From Mariannaea sp. PMI_226 (lineage: Eukaryota; Ascomycota; Sordariomycetes; Hypocreales; Nectriaceae): a stretch of DNA of 64,000 nt. The stretch is taken from positions 1,618,501 through 1,682,500 of the forward strand of contig JANFOG010000003.1 of the NCBI GenBank assembly GCA_024336345.1, given 5' to 3'. The position numbers and the translations under genes were made by a program. Shown here piece after piece: positions 35,531-47,434 of the stretch. Position 1 is the stretch's first letter. Each line of letters begins with the position of its first letter. Under the pieces are notes generated by a model. It worked only from the letters and a program-made list of their open reading frames with translations, was not told the DNA's origin and made no database searches.

Positions 35531-37196
35531 TTAAACTTGGTTCTCTTCAACATGCACTGACTCCATTGCCTCCTTGTGAATCGCCATAGCGCCTTTGGGA
35601 TCATCCAATGCGTGGGGGACTAACTGATCGCCGAAAAGCACATCCATTTGTTCCAATGTGCGGCCCTTTGTTTCAGGGTAAAAGAACCAGTAACAGAAGA
35701 AGGCGATGAGGTTAAAGATGAAGAAGACGTAAAAATAGCGAAATCCGATCTTTGTCAGTGCACTTGGGGAGAACTGCGCAAAAACAAGGTTCACGACCCA
35801 GTTTGTGAATGTGGTGATGGCGTTGCCCAAAGCTCGCACCTCGACAGGAAAGATCTCAGCTGGATATACCCACGAAATGATACCCAGTGGGGTATAGAAT
35901 AGACTGAACACAAAGTTCATAGCAACCATGGAGCGCAACTGATGGGTATTGTTCGGGTTGAGGTATTGCGCCTGAACTGCGTTGACGAGAAGCGCGGCTG
36001 CGAGGCCAAGAGCTGACACCATAAGCGGCTTAATACGTCCGACTTTATCAAGTGTCCAGAGACCAATAGTGCAGTAAACAATCGAGAGGGCGCCGCTCAC
36101 GCCGATGATCATCAAGGAAGTCTGTGTATCAATGCCTAAAATTTCGTAGATACGAGGCCCATAGCTATCCAACCTTGTCAACGGACGTATCAGAACAGTT
36201 ATGGGTGTCCTCACTCACTAGTTGATGACGTTGATTCCAGAAAGCGGCCCAAACGCCTGTATTCCACATCCAAGGAGAAGTCGTTTCCTCCATGACGGCT
36301 TTGTGAGGATGGACATGGCAGTCACCTTGCCAATCTCTCGATCGGCAGCGATAACGTCCCGAATCTCCATGACTTCAAGATTGATCTGCGATGGATTCTG
36401 GCCGCTTCGTAACTTCTCAAGAACGACGCGTGCCTCTTCGTGTTTGTCCTTTTCCATGAGCCAACGTGGCGACTCGAGCAAAAACCAGACGCCAATGGCC
36501 AAGATTAGAGCGGGAATACACTGGAAGCCAAGTGGAAATCGCCCTGATAATTGGTTATGTTAGCAATTTGCGTGTAGATCATTATACACTAGGTTATCGA
36601 GACTGACAAGAAAATGCCGAATGAGAAAATGAGCACCCGTAGCCAAGCCACTGGGCAACGAGGAAGCCCCAACTGAGAAACCACTGAAGTAGACCGGAGA
36701 GAGCGCCTCGCCACTTTGGCATGGAAAGTTCTGATGCGTACATTGGGATCGTGCTAGTCAGCATTCCGACTGCCATACCGCCAATGAAGCGGCCAACAAT
36801 GAGCATAGCCATTGATGTTGATCCGGCCTGCAGGGCTGAGCCGAGCAACGAGCAACCAGAACCGCAAAAGATGGTCTTCTTGCGACCAAGTCTATCCGCA
36901 ACGGCCTATAAAACGACGAGTCATCAGTTAGCCAAAAATTTAACGCAGCGAATACGAACGCAACCGTTGAGCAGAATGGATAGACTTACCATGTTGATCA
37001 TCGTTCCTAATACGGCACCGCCTTGGAAAGAGCTGACAATGCCTCCAGCAGTGTCATCACTGGGGGAGTTGAAGTATTCCTTGAAATGAGGTAGAGCAAT
37101 GGTGGAGCTAATGATACCGGAGTCGTATCCAAACAGGAAACCTCCGACGGCCAGAAAGGCCGCAGAGGCTATAGTGATGGTATCACCGCTAGGCAT
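35531..37196 (-). CDS. MFS sugar-porter family transporter
   Basis: Exons 36990..37196, 36608..36905, 36219..36543 and 35531..36164 give 487 residues with 12 predicted membrane helices. Sugar-porter signatures are present: 'GGFLFGYDSGIISS' in TM1, 'DRLGRKK' in loop 2-3 (made by splicing), 'GRFIGGMAVGMLTSTIPMY' , 'WRFPLGFQCIPALIL', 'LLESPRWLMEK' and 'FYPETKGRTLEQMDVLF'. Plasma-membrane proton symport of a monosaccharide or small glycoside is expected. It shares a 762-bp divergent promoter with the GH78 alpha-L-rhamnosidase, suggesting L-rhamnose or a rhamnoside as substrate; that is inference from context. All introns are canonical, the last only 54 bp. Confidence 0.93.
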
Positions 37197-37958
37197 GGCT
37201 ACCAGTGGTCTACTCAGACGACAGGGCTATTCAAAGCACAGGTAGTTTGATGAATGTAAGCATACGGAGAAGTAGGGGGAGATATGGAACCTAAGTCTGG
37301 GGAAGCTGTAGCTTTATATAGCGTTACCCCGTACTCGTTCGTGCGGTGGGGAGAAGTTGGTGTGGTGGAGAGAAGAGGTCAGTCGAATGAAAGAGACGCG
37401 AGAGACCGGGGCATTTCCCTGCTAATCACCAGCACCGGGACGTGCCCTCGGTCGATTAATTGAAGAGTTCACAATGATGGACTCGGCAACATCTAACCCG
37501 AGTAAGGACCACGCAAAGTCGTCGCCGTCCGATGGTCTCGTCCCCATGTTCTCATCCCCATGTTCTCGTCAATCCATGTAATCCATGTGAGTGAGGAGGG
37601 TAGCATTGTGGGGTAGGTAGGTCGAGGACGATAGAGGCACGCCCCCTTCCCCTCTCCCTCCCCACCAGGTCAAATTGGTGATGGATACCGCTTACACATT
37701 TACCGAGTCACCGGGTTGTGAAGGGCAGTTCCATGTAGGAGTCAGCTTAGACAGCATGTAATAGCTTGCGTGTTGTATGAGGCCTGCGCTTAAGGGCTTC
37801 GCCCCATCTGGCGGACAAGCTCGACCCGAGGATGGGCGAGGGTTAAAAGCTGAGGCCCAGAATCTAGTCGTTAACCAACCACACAACCATTGATTCGTGT
37901 ACCACTACTGCGCCTTCAGACAAAAAACACTCGCAACTTTCGGCTACGAGAAGCTCCA
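37197..37958. promoter_or_regulatory. Divergent promoter, transporter / GH78
   Basis: 762-bp spacer between two head-to-head genes of the putative rhamnoside cluster. Four matches to the CreA/Cre1 consensus SYGGRG occur: 37346-37351, 37365-37370, 37608-37613 and, reversed, 37660-37665. These suggest carbon catabolite repression, but the 6-bp motif is common by chance. I found no convincing site for a cluster-specific Zn2Cys6 regulator. Confidence 0.45.
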
Positions 37959-40838
37959 ATGGAAGTTACTTTCTGTGGCATACATGGCTTCGGTGAAGCC
38001 ATCGGCATCGATGTCGACCAATTTCGTGTGTTCTGGAAGCTTAGCTTCACCGATGAGCATGCCAGACAGGTCGCATACCGCCTAGTTGTATCAGAAAAGA
38101 AATCGTTATGCTTTGACTCTGGCCGCATGGAGAGCTGTGAGCAGCGCAACATCCTATGCAAGCCCCACGAAGGCTTTAAATCAACTACGCTCTACAATTG
38201 GACCGTAACGGTCTGGGACCAGCATGGGAACGCGGCAACCAGTTCTGTCAACGAGTTTTACACGTCGTACCCCCGTTGCTCCAGACTCCTGCCACCATAT
38301 AGCATGAACCAGACCTATGTAAGCGCGAAAATCCCTTCAAGGCCCCTGCATTCTGTCTGCTGACCGCATGATCTTTGCTACAGATGCCGCACTCTAGCCT
38401 CATCTTTCGCACCTGGTTTGAGGATGAGGCAAACCGCTGGAAGGCTGTGTGGATTGGAGATGGTGGCGACAAGCCAATTTACCTCCGACGGAACATTACA
38501 TTTCAACGAAAGCCCTCACGCGTCATTGTCCTTGCCTCCGGTTTGGGACATTTCAATCTCACCGTCAATGGAAAGCCGGCCTCGCCGCACGTACTGGACC
38601 CAGGTTGGACGAACTATCACCGAACAGTTCAGTTTGTTGGGTACGATGTCACGGACCATATATGCGATGGGGAAAATGCCGTTGGAGCTCACGTGGGCAA
38701 TGGCTTCTATGCCGGAGACAAAGGAGATCGTTTCTTCTGGCCCATGTATGAGGACAACACGTATGTGCGCTATGGAAACGAATTGTGTTTCTTTGCTGAG
38801 ATTCACGCACACTATGAAGACGGCGCTCATGAATGTGTCATCTCCGACCCGACATGGAAAGTTCGCAAGAGCGCTACAACATTGGCAAATATCTACGCAT
38901 CTGAAAACCATGATCGGCGGGCATACCCGATTGGTTGGGATGCACCAGGCTTCGATGATGCGGATTGGCAGCTTGCTAAGCCTCTCACAGGGCCGAGAGG
39001 CAAGCTGCGCTATCAGAGCCAACACCCTGTTGTGTTGCACGATACCTTTGTACCTGTCCACCAACAGGTAGTCAAGCCAGGAGTCATCATGTACGATCTG
39101 GGTCAGAATGCCTCAATTATGGTACAAGTTGTGGTCAGCGGCCGTGCCGGGGCCGAATACCGCGTCAAGTATTCCGAAACGATTGGCGAAGATGGTTTAG
39201 TGTTCATGCCAGACCCCCTGTTCAAGGAATTCGAAACTAGCGTGTACTCAAAGGTCACACTCTCGGGCCACGGAGAGCAAGAAGTTTGGACTCCTGACTT
39301 TAGCTTCACAAGTGCGCGATATATTCAAATTGAAGGCGCCTCACTTGATGCTAAAGATGGTCTTCCTATCGTACATTCGCTCACTGCTCGCCACATCTCA
39401 TCTGGCACCCCGCAACTTGGGTTCGTGAGAACCGACAAGGAAGATGTTAACGCACTAATCAACGCCTGTCACTGGACCTTCAGCTCTAACATTTTTAGCT
39501 ACCACACCGACTGTCCTCAAATTGAGAAATTTGGATGGCTGGAGGTAACATCTCTACTCTTCCCTTCGACGCAGTATGTGCGTGATATGGAGGCTGTCTA
39601 CTCCAAGATTCTGGATGACATTATTGATACTCAAGAGCCTTCTGGTCTTGTGCCTACCATGGCACCTTTGATCAGATATATGTATGTCATTGCATGAATC
39701 AATCCAATGTCTTCTACATGTCAACATTGGGTAGTGACTAATATGAGTCAACAGGTGTGGCCCTATGCATGACACAATCACCTGGGGGGGCGCCGTTTGT
39801 TTGCTCCCAGCATTGATCAAGCACTACTACGGTAGCACAGGCGTGTTCAGAAAGATCTACCGACCATGCGTACAATATTTGGAATATATGGAAAGCAGAG
39901 AGCGAGTAGGTGGCCTCATCGAACACGGACTTGGTGATTGGGGTTACAGTATTGCGTATGGGAATCACCAAGCAAACATCGAGACGGCCATCTACTACCA
40001 GTGCTTACGAAACGTAGCCATGATGGCTAAGGAATTGGGGTTGGCTAATGATGAAGCGAGATTCAACTCTTGGGCTGAGCGGATATATATGGTTTACAAC
40101 CGCCAGCTCCTCATTACCGATAAGGAGACATTCCCTTACGCTTTCTACACTTCTCGCGACGTTCCTGGAACACGGGACCGCACGATGGTAGCGCAGGCCG
40201 TAGCCCTCCAGCACGGTCTCGTCCCACCACAGTATCGCGCAGATGTTATCAAGGCTTTTGTTGCCGCTGCAGAGGAATCCGGTCATGTCATGCGCGCAGG
40301 CGAAATCGGTCTGAAGTACCTCTGGAACACACTGGCGGATCAAGACGTCGACCGACCGGACATTGTGCTCAACATGATGAGGCAAGAGGAACACCCGTCA
40401 TATATGCGATTCCTGCGACGTGGTGAGACTAGCTTGCTGGAGTTTTGGCAAGACAACTGTCGGTCAAAGTGCCACGACATGCTTGGAACAATATACGAGT
40501 GGTTTTACGACTACGCTCTTGGTGTTAAGCCATTGTCGGACGGATATCGCACTTGGAGACTGAGGCCCTGCTTCAAAGCCGAGTTCGACTACGTGGAGGG
40601 GAAGATAGAGTCGCCTTATGGTTTGATATCCGTTCGGTTTGACCGGAGAGGAAAACAGGACGCGATGAGGGCTGTTGTGCATGTCAGCGTGCCAACTGGG
40701 ACTGTCTGTGAGCTCATTCTGCCAAATGAGTCGAGCGAGGTAGAGATTCAGAGGGAACCGGCCAAAGAAACTCGGACTCTCGGGGGAAAGACGTTGAAAT
40801 TGCTCCAGGGCTGTTATAGACTTGATATCACTGCTTAG
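37959..40838 (+). CDS. Alpha-L-rhamnosidase, GH78 (intracellular)
   Basis: Exons 37959..38318, 38384..39681 and 39755..40838 give 913 residues. It hydrolyses terminal alpha-L-rhamnose from glycosides. Domain order as in GH78: an N-terminal fibronectin-like module with 'LYNWTVTVWDQHGN', beta-sandwich segments ('FRTWFEDE..RWKAVWIG', 'ASGLGHFNLTVNGKPAS', 'GNGFYAG'), the (alpha/alpha)6 catalytic domain with 'YHTDCPQIEKFGWLE' and 'CGPMHDTITWGGAVCLLP', and the second acidic site 'GETSLLEFWQD', then a C-terminal beta-sandwich ('SPYGLISVRFDR'). Many GH78 enzymes read REK in the first catalytic motif; here it is IEK. No signal peptide: the protein starts MEVTFCGIHG, so cytosolic action after uptake is likely. 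The ATG at 37959 is the first in frame; the frame upstream begins with a non-ATG codon. Confidence 0.94.
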
Positions 40839-41985
40839 ATCACCGAGAACAGCTCGCACTTTCTCTAAAGTGCAATTTCTTAAAATAAAATTCTGTCTGA
40901 TCTCATTTCCCAAACTTCAATATCAAAATCCAGGAGATTCTACTAAGCGTGTAAAATGAGTGTTTCTAGATATCTCGCCAAGTAGGAACTATGTTCCTTC
41001 AACGATGCCCAGGTTTGTTTGGAAGCCAACGTCCAAAATCGCTCCAACTCGCCTCACTTTGACACAAAATGGCGTCGGTGTTCAATGGCCCGAGGAAATG
41101 CGTATCAAGGGGGTAGTGGCCGACCATTTCGCCCCAGAGTTGAATCACGGTCCACAACCGAAGGCTCTCGATGGGGAGGCGCCGGAGAAGTCATGGTCCA
41201 GCAAGGCATATCCCCGGCTCAGAATGTTCCAGGCCCTTTACGTTCTCTAATTTGTCTAGTCAACCAACTGTCGTCGAGATGTTGGACATTCGGCAGTAAG
41301 TAATTACCTACAAGTGGCGTCGCAGATGACAGGTTCGAGGGCGGTGATGGGCGTCGATGGGGCACGGGGGAAAAACTAGCGCCGGCTTTGAATCCATCCA
41401 ATTGGCTATATTGCAGAGACCGGCTTTAACTTGGTATGATTGGTTCTATCCTGAGGAGTAGACCGACCAGGGCTGCCCCCATCGCGGAGAAATTTTTTTG
41501 GAGTTCGGGTTGTCAAATGCTTCGACGGCTAATACCACCCCCTTCCAATAATGCTGGACCCCCCTCTCTGCAACTCAAGTATTTTCGCAACCCAAACAAA
41601 AGGCACCGAAAGTGGTGGGAGATTAAAGCGATGCAGCAGGTTTTTACAAAAAAAATCGAGGATATTAATTTATTATACCTGCTCTGTTTCCAAGTCACCT
41701 TGCATGCTGAGCTAGGCAAGACCAGCAACGGTCGTGATACTTCTTTCGAGCCTCAACTCGACTTCTAGTTTTCTACGGAGTCTGAGGTCTATACTAGTCT
41801 TTCACCACTTCATTGTTCTGACAGTCAAATCTGGCAATTCTGTTATCCCCTCTGTTATACATTTATCTTTCATCATATTAAACCAAGATTTCCTTTTTCT
41901 GTTTCCCCAGTTACCCGGGCTATTTTGCTTACAACTACACTTGACACTACCCTGTATTCCTATATATTTTCGCATTCTGGGCTCC
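40839..41985. other. Convergent intergenic spacer, 1.1 kb
   Basis: Between the 3' ends of the GH78 gene and the Zn2Cys6 regulator. Open frames at 40960..41303 and 41436..41768 lack domains. Nothing else seen. Confidence 0.45.
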
Positions 41986-43772
41986 CTAACACAGAGCACC
42001 TCCCAATGTATCAGAGTTTTGTTGAATATCCATAATCATAGATTCAGTGATGCGCCCTCTTTCAAGGTGGGCGTTTCCAGGTATCTGACCAACGTCGGAA
42101 TCGGCAAAAAGGTCGTCCATTTTCTCCTCAAGTGCTAAAGCATGTGCAATGAGGAATTTGACCATCCACTTATCAAATCTGTGTGTGTTTCTGCCAAGGG
42201 AGCTTATACAATTCTTCTGAAACACCACCAATCGGTTGATCTGCAGTCAGGTTAGCGACAAATCTAGGACATTGTGTGTGAAGAACAACAACTCCTCACC
42301 ATCAGCTCCACGCTCGGCCAGTAACTCCGTAGCTGTACCAGTGACTCAAGGTTCGATTCTAGGCGATGTCTGGAGTCTTCAAGCTCATGAGGCTCACCGA
42401 ATAAATATGTGTGCAGTAGAACTGACGAGGAAACAATCGTGACATGGCCCACAATGTTGTACAGGGCCTCGGCACCCTTGACTTCCCGCGAAGCCTTCAG
42501 TACATTGCAGATGGTTGCTGCGTGGGCTTTGCAGCTGTCTGCATACTTCTTTCCATTCTTTGTTGAGGGCCGACGCTGGTCAAGATATTGATAAAACAGC
42601 AACGTGTAGTAGTGGTGATAGCCAAGATGAAACGCGATGAAGACACTACCCAGGCCGCGGCTCACAAATCCTGCCAAATTTTCCAACGAAAATCTTAGCC
42701 CTGGGCCAATGTTCTCCTCAAAGGCATCAAGTTGGGCCTCGAGTTGTCGAACTGACTCGTCTATCAAGATCTCATCCCACTCAATTGTTTCCGCGAGCTG
42801 CTTGTGTAGCTGCTGTATCTGACTGTAAATCTCGACCAACTTGACCATATAACCCCAGAGGCCTGGTTTCCATTCTGCATCTGGGACATCTGCATCTCCT
42901 GGTTTCATCACGGCGAACATAAATTCGTCCATTGGCAAGCGAGGCTGTTTAGCTTGCCAGCCAAATTGCCGAGACAGGTTTGAGCCGCCGCTGGCCCATG
43001 TATCCACTATGAAACACGTCCAAAAGATGCGGCGTTTTATCTCACGCGTGACTCCATCATCAGTGTCGTTGCTAACTGCTATATTGAGGATCTGAGCCAT
43101 GCGATTGGCAAGCACTAAGGCACGCAGTTAGCAAGGGCACTTCGAGTCTCGTATCAGGTCCGGCTCTACTTGACGGGTATATGTACCAAAGTAAAGCGAC
43201 TCAGCATCTGCGTCACAGTCCCCCATGCAGTTGTTCCCCACCAGAATACACGCCTGGATGTTCTCGATGCAAACGTGCTCGAGATCGTCTTTTAACGCTG
43301 CCTTGGCTTTGGCGCAATACAGGGCCCCACGAGACCGGACATCGGGTTGTGCGGCAAATCTACTACCTCGTTAAAACCTGATCAAGTAGCGAACATTATG
43401 AGTTAATGCTGGAGGGCCGCTCCCATACCGCGCTGACATGCCCATCATACCCAGAAGAACGGGCTGGGAAACGGTCCCTGCTGCGACGCTCGCCTTAAAG
43501 GAGGTCTCATGGAAGAGGGTGTGGGGCTGGTTATGGATGAAACGAAAGTAAAGCTCGACCAAATAGGTGGTCTCTTCGCTAGAATGAGTTGATGGGCTGG
43601 GGGGAAGGGAGAGAGGTTGCGACTGTATCTGGACTTGTGATGACTGGAGGCTATTGCTTGCGGCGGAACAGGGCAGACCTCGCTGCGTGCATTGAGAACA
43701 TGCCGATTCACCTTTTCGGTCGCATCTTCGCTTGCCGGCTCTGCACTGTAAGCAGGCTTTAACGGGTCGCAT
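41986..43772 (-). CDS. Zn2Cys6 transcription factor of the rhamnoside cluster
   Basis: Exons 43429..43772, 43187..43359, 42300..43114 and 41986..42240 give 528 residues. The N-terminal binuclear zinc cluster is complete with spacing C-x2-C-x6-C-x7-C-x2-C-x6-C ('CLQCRAGKRRCDRK' ... 'CSQCTQRGLPC', residues about 7-35). A Ser/Gln/Pro-rich linker leads to a fungal-specific TF domain: 'VELYFRFIHNQPHTLFHETSF', 'LGMMGMSARF', 'LANRMAQILNI' and 'EIKRRIFWTCFIVDTWASGG'. It is a nuclear DNA-binding regulator. Position beside GH78, transporter and GH105 suggests it controls them, comparable in role to known fungal L-rhamnose regulators, but target genes are not shown by sequence. Introns are 69, 72 and 59 bp with standard sites. 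Confidence 0.92.
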
Positions 43773-45370
43773 AGCAGTCCAACGTGTTCACACACACAAA
43801 CCACACACAAACCTGAATGCGCCTGCGTCCTGAGCATGGGAAGCGATGGAAGTCGAAGCTGTCACCGGAATTCTCGGGTTGGGTCGGGGAAGCGGGGCTT
43901 GATTTTAAGTAAAATCAAACTACCTAACATGGAAAAACAACGGAGCTTGGGGGTTTTAGCAATAGTGCAGTGGTTTGAGTGGCTGAAACGAAAAATAAAG
44001 GCCAATACGTTTTATGTACGATGGATTTCCCTTTGGCATTGGCGTACGATGATTGTGTTCGTAAGAAGTGCAAACTATTTATGAAATCATTTTCCACGCG
44101 CCCGCCTGTCGGTTGTCCATAGCTTAACCCTAAGCGGAGCAAATAGTTGTGCTCTCGCCTGTTAAATTGATGCTTTCATTCATCATTACTCTATAGGCTA
44201 TCTGAAATATTTTACGATTACATATAGTCCGAGAAGCCATCTCAGGGATAGCAGCTATTCAATACAAATAATAGCCTCACTGGATCACAAATGAACATGC
44301 AGTTATATTATTATTCTAGTCGGTATTACACTTGCTTTTACTTCTATTAGAAGTTTTTGTTAACTACCACAACGATTCTGGTTTTTGCGGAATGTGGTCA
44401 AGAAATGCTGAGATCCTGAGACCTGGTGCTAAGCTAATTGCACACTCTTTATGACTAAACAGCGCCCTCAAGGATGGAATCGGCTGTATCTATATTACTA
44501 ACAATTTGATAAAATAGAAAATTCGACAATTTTGTCCTATAATATTCGCATCATTGAGCCATTCAGGACAAACCACTGAGGTAGCTGAGAACCAATTATT
44601 TGGCTGCCCATGCCACCCAGCAGGACTTACTCCTTGAGTTTTATAGCTAGGACTTGGACTTACTCCAGAGCCAAGAATCTCTGTCGAGACCAACATACAT
44701 GATTAATGGTGTTAATACCCTTAGGGAAATTCACAGACTGAGCCCTGACATGTATCCGACTCGTGGTCGCATATGCTATCTTTATGACAACTGCGAGACG
44801 GATAGGAGAGAATCAGAATGGGTACCAAGTGTAAGTGATGTCATGAGTTCGGGTTCATTGTTTCTTTTTTTTGTTTTTTTTTTGTTTTTTTTGACAGAAA
44901 TGGAAATGCGATTATCCATTTAGAGATCTTTTTTTATTTGTAATCCTCGCAGTTCTCTATTAATAGAAACCGGTGTCCTTTCCTCTGCAAACAGGGTAGT
45001 GAGGAGGTCTCTATTCTAGTGTTAATATATCTACTACAATGTATGAACCCGTGTTTTACAAAATCTATTGGGCGATTAGAACCAGGGATTTTCTTGTATC
45101 CGCTGTTGTCTCTATTACATTGCAGCTATACATGTTTTATCTTCCAATCACGACTGAGACTATATCCGAATCCTTTTTAGTCTTCATTTAAACACTACCT
45201 CAAAGCATATACTAGTAATGAATTCCCTGTATGGCTGAGGAAGCTAACAAGATAAAATTGAATACAGTGTAAACGAGATGTCAAATTATATGCCCTTACA
45301 TCGCGTTCACCTGGAATGAGCCTCATAGCAGACCATATGCTCCGGTGAGTTATTAACGAGAGTTCTCGTC
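43773..45370. other. Intergenic, 1.6 kb
   Basis: Promoter of the Zn2Cys6 regulator and 3' flank of the next minus-strand gene. AT-rich, with T-tracts at about 44863-44896. No gene supported. Confidence 0.5.
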
Positions 45371-45910
45371 CTAACAGCCGTCGGCTCGGTCTGAAACGCA
45401 CATTTTCGCCCATGTGTCCCCGATCTTGATGGCCGAGATATATCCAGAAATCTTGCCGTTGGTCTTGGGACCACAGTAATTCTTGATACTGAACGCTCCA
45501 TCAACAAGGTCTCGATAATAGCCAGTCCAGATTTTCCTGTCCCAACTGATGCAGCACTCGCCGTCGTTGTCTAATTGGCCTTTTCCCTGAGCACATACTG
45601 CTCGAGGGTTTTTCAAAATTTGATCTCCGCCTTTTTCATTACCGACTGCTGCGATCACGGCTTTGCACATGTTCTCATTAGCCTGATGGCTCCACGAGCA
45701 CGTAATGGAGTAGTCTCTAGGGGCTAAGACATCACGCTCTTCATTAAAAGATTCGGATGGGCCCTCTGTACCCAAGCCCCAGAAGGTAATTGCGGCATCG
45801 TCAGTTTCATAGCTGTCGATGATTTTGAGGCCAGAGTCGCTGGTTGTTGGGGCAGCTGAGGCACGTGCAATGAGGCCAATGCAGGCCAAAGTAGAGAATC
45901 GAAGAAACAT
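45371..45910 (-). CDS. Small secreted Cys-rich protein, unknown family
   Basis: Single exon, 179 residues. The signal peptide is clear (MFLRFSTLACIGLIARASAA); the mature protein begins with a polar segment of about 55 residues that may be a propeptide (ends near VLAPRDY). The C-terminal ~110 residues hold eight cysteines, including a CC pair ('GECCISW'), and end 'AKMCVSDRADGC'. The pattern 'CCISW...GYYRDLVDGAF...YCGPKTNGKISGY' suggests a compact disulfide-stabilised domain. I do not recognise a named family; effector-like or antimicrobial roles are speculation. The start was chosen at the signal peptide because the upstream in-frame extension to 46069 has a basic, non-secretory sequence. It is divergent from another secreted protein gene 1.5 kb away. 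Confidence 0.82.
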   Translation of the reverse strand: MFLRFSTLACIGLIARASAAPTTSDSGLKIIDSYETDDAAITFWGLGTEGPSESFNEERDVLAPRDYSITCSWSHQANENMCKAVIAAVGNEKGGDQILKNPRAVCAQGKGQLDNDGECCISWDRKIWTGYYRDLVDGAFSIKNYCGPKTNGKISGYISAIKIGDTWAKMCVSDRADGC

Positions 45911-47434
45911 AATTTTGTTGATAGGGATGACAGCGAAGGAAGGCTGAGGAAGTTTGGAGTGAAATGAACTTGTTGGGATGCTTGAACAAAACAGGTCAGT
46001 TGGGAAGGCGGCGTGGTTTGGCATTTTATATTTGATTCTCTTGAATGATTTCCTCACCAGATACCACAAGATACGTTGCGATTGAGTCAGGTATTCTACG
46101 TAGTATGTTTATCGAAATTTCCTTCCTGTGGTTATTCTGAGGACAGAAGATCAACTTCGCTGCGAGAGAATAACTCTGTTACTAGACACTGGTAGTTCAA
46201 CAAGCTTGGCCTCACGAGAGACGAGGTTCTTTTGTAAATTCAAAGTGGAGTTTGTTTTCCTGTATCTTCATCGGGCCGTTTGGAGTTGCCAACTATTCTC
46301 CTATGAGACTGAATAGTGACTGAGTCGTATCAACCACCCAAGCTGGTAGGCAAGGTGTAATAATGGTTTGTCTTCATTTTGCCGTGACAGCACATGATTC
46401 TTGTGGCTGTACATGCTCCATGTGTGGCGTGAAACATATCACTCACGCCAGCCTTCATTCCGTTTATGTAAGTCAGTGGCATTCCGAAAGAAAGGGCAGC
46501 CTAGCTAGATGCGGAACCATTCCAGTCGCGAGACATCAAGGCCTTCTATTCCCCAGACTAGAATTTCCGCTTTTTTCGAGCTATATCTATTTTAGGATTA
46601 GAATAGCGTTGGAGTATATTGAACAGTTAAATCTAAATTGTATATTACCAAGGTCCCGTCAAGTCTGCCGAATGGCTCTTTTGCATAGTGGCTGCAAAGC
46701 GATACTTTTTTGGGTGATACTAAAAAGAAAAACAATAATGGTTTTTGTGAGAGACTAACACACGTGGCTTTCATCTGATTGACTAGGATATCGAATGTCA
46801 AGGCTGTCGCAATAGTTCTATCGCTGAGCCTTGGAAACGGAGGTTCTTTTGAGATCCCCAATTCGGTCTTATTACGAATCGAGTCAGATAACTCGACAAC
46901 CTTACCTGAGTCATGAAAAGATAGGAGAGCAGGTTCCTTTGAAAATGACCCGCTGCCACGTGAGATATCCAACCATGTGGTTTATGTGTGATACGGGAAG
47001 TCCTTTCGGCCTTATTTCGAAGTCTAAGTCGAGTCTGACTCAGCCAATTGGCAAAAGCAGAGACTTTTCTGTTACATGTATAGGCAAATGGCATGCTCCA
47101 GCCTACTTTAGACGTGGTTAGAAGAGAGAAGAACGCTCAACATAGACGAGAGGTTAGGTTTTGCTGGCTCCTAGGGTGCTCCTGTTAGGCAACTAGGTGT
47201 CCTCGATCCACCTCCGCTACTGACAGAACAGCCAAAGTACGAACAAAGTAAATCAGGTTGGCAAAGTAGAGTGAATAAGAAGCTGTGTTAGATGTAAGGT
47301 ATAAAGATGAGCCGAATTCCTCGAACAAAAGCGGAAGAAAATATCATCACCAATACAGCTCCCCAAAACACAAGAAGAAGAAACGAACAAACCACATTCA
47401 GGAAAACATCCTCTCAGTCGACATTCAACCCAGC
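45911..47434. other. Divergent intergenic region between two secreted-protein genes
   Basis: 1.5 kb holding the promoters of both secreted-protein genes. Several short frames (46128..47121) on both strands are unsupported. No repeat or RNA gene recognised. Confidence 0.45.

Noticed and set aside
38418..39071. 217-codon plus-strand and 182-codon minus-strand frames
   Set aside because: Both are alternative-frame shadows of the GH78 catalytic region.
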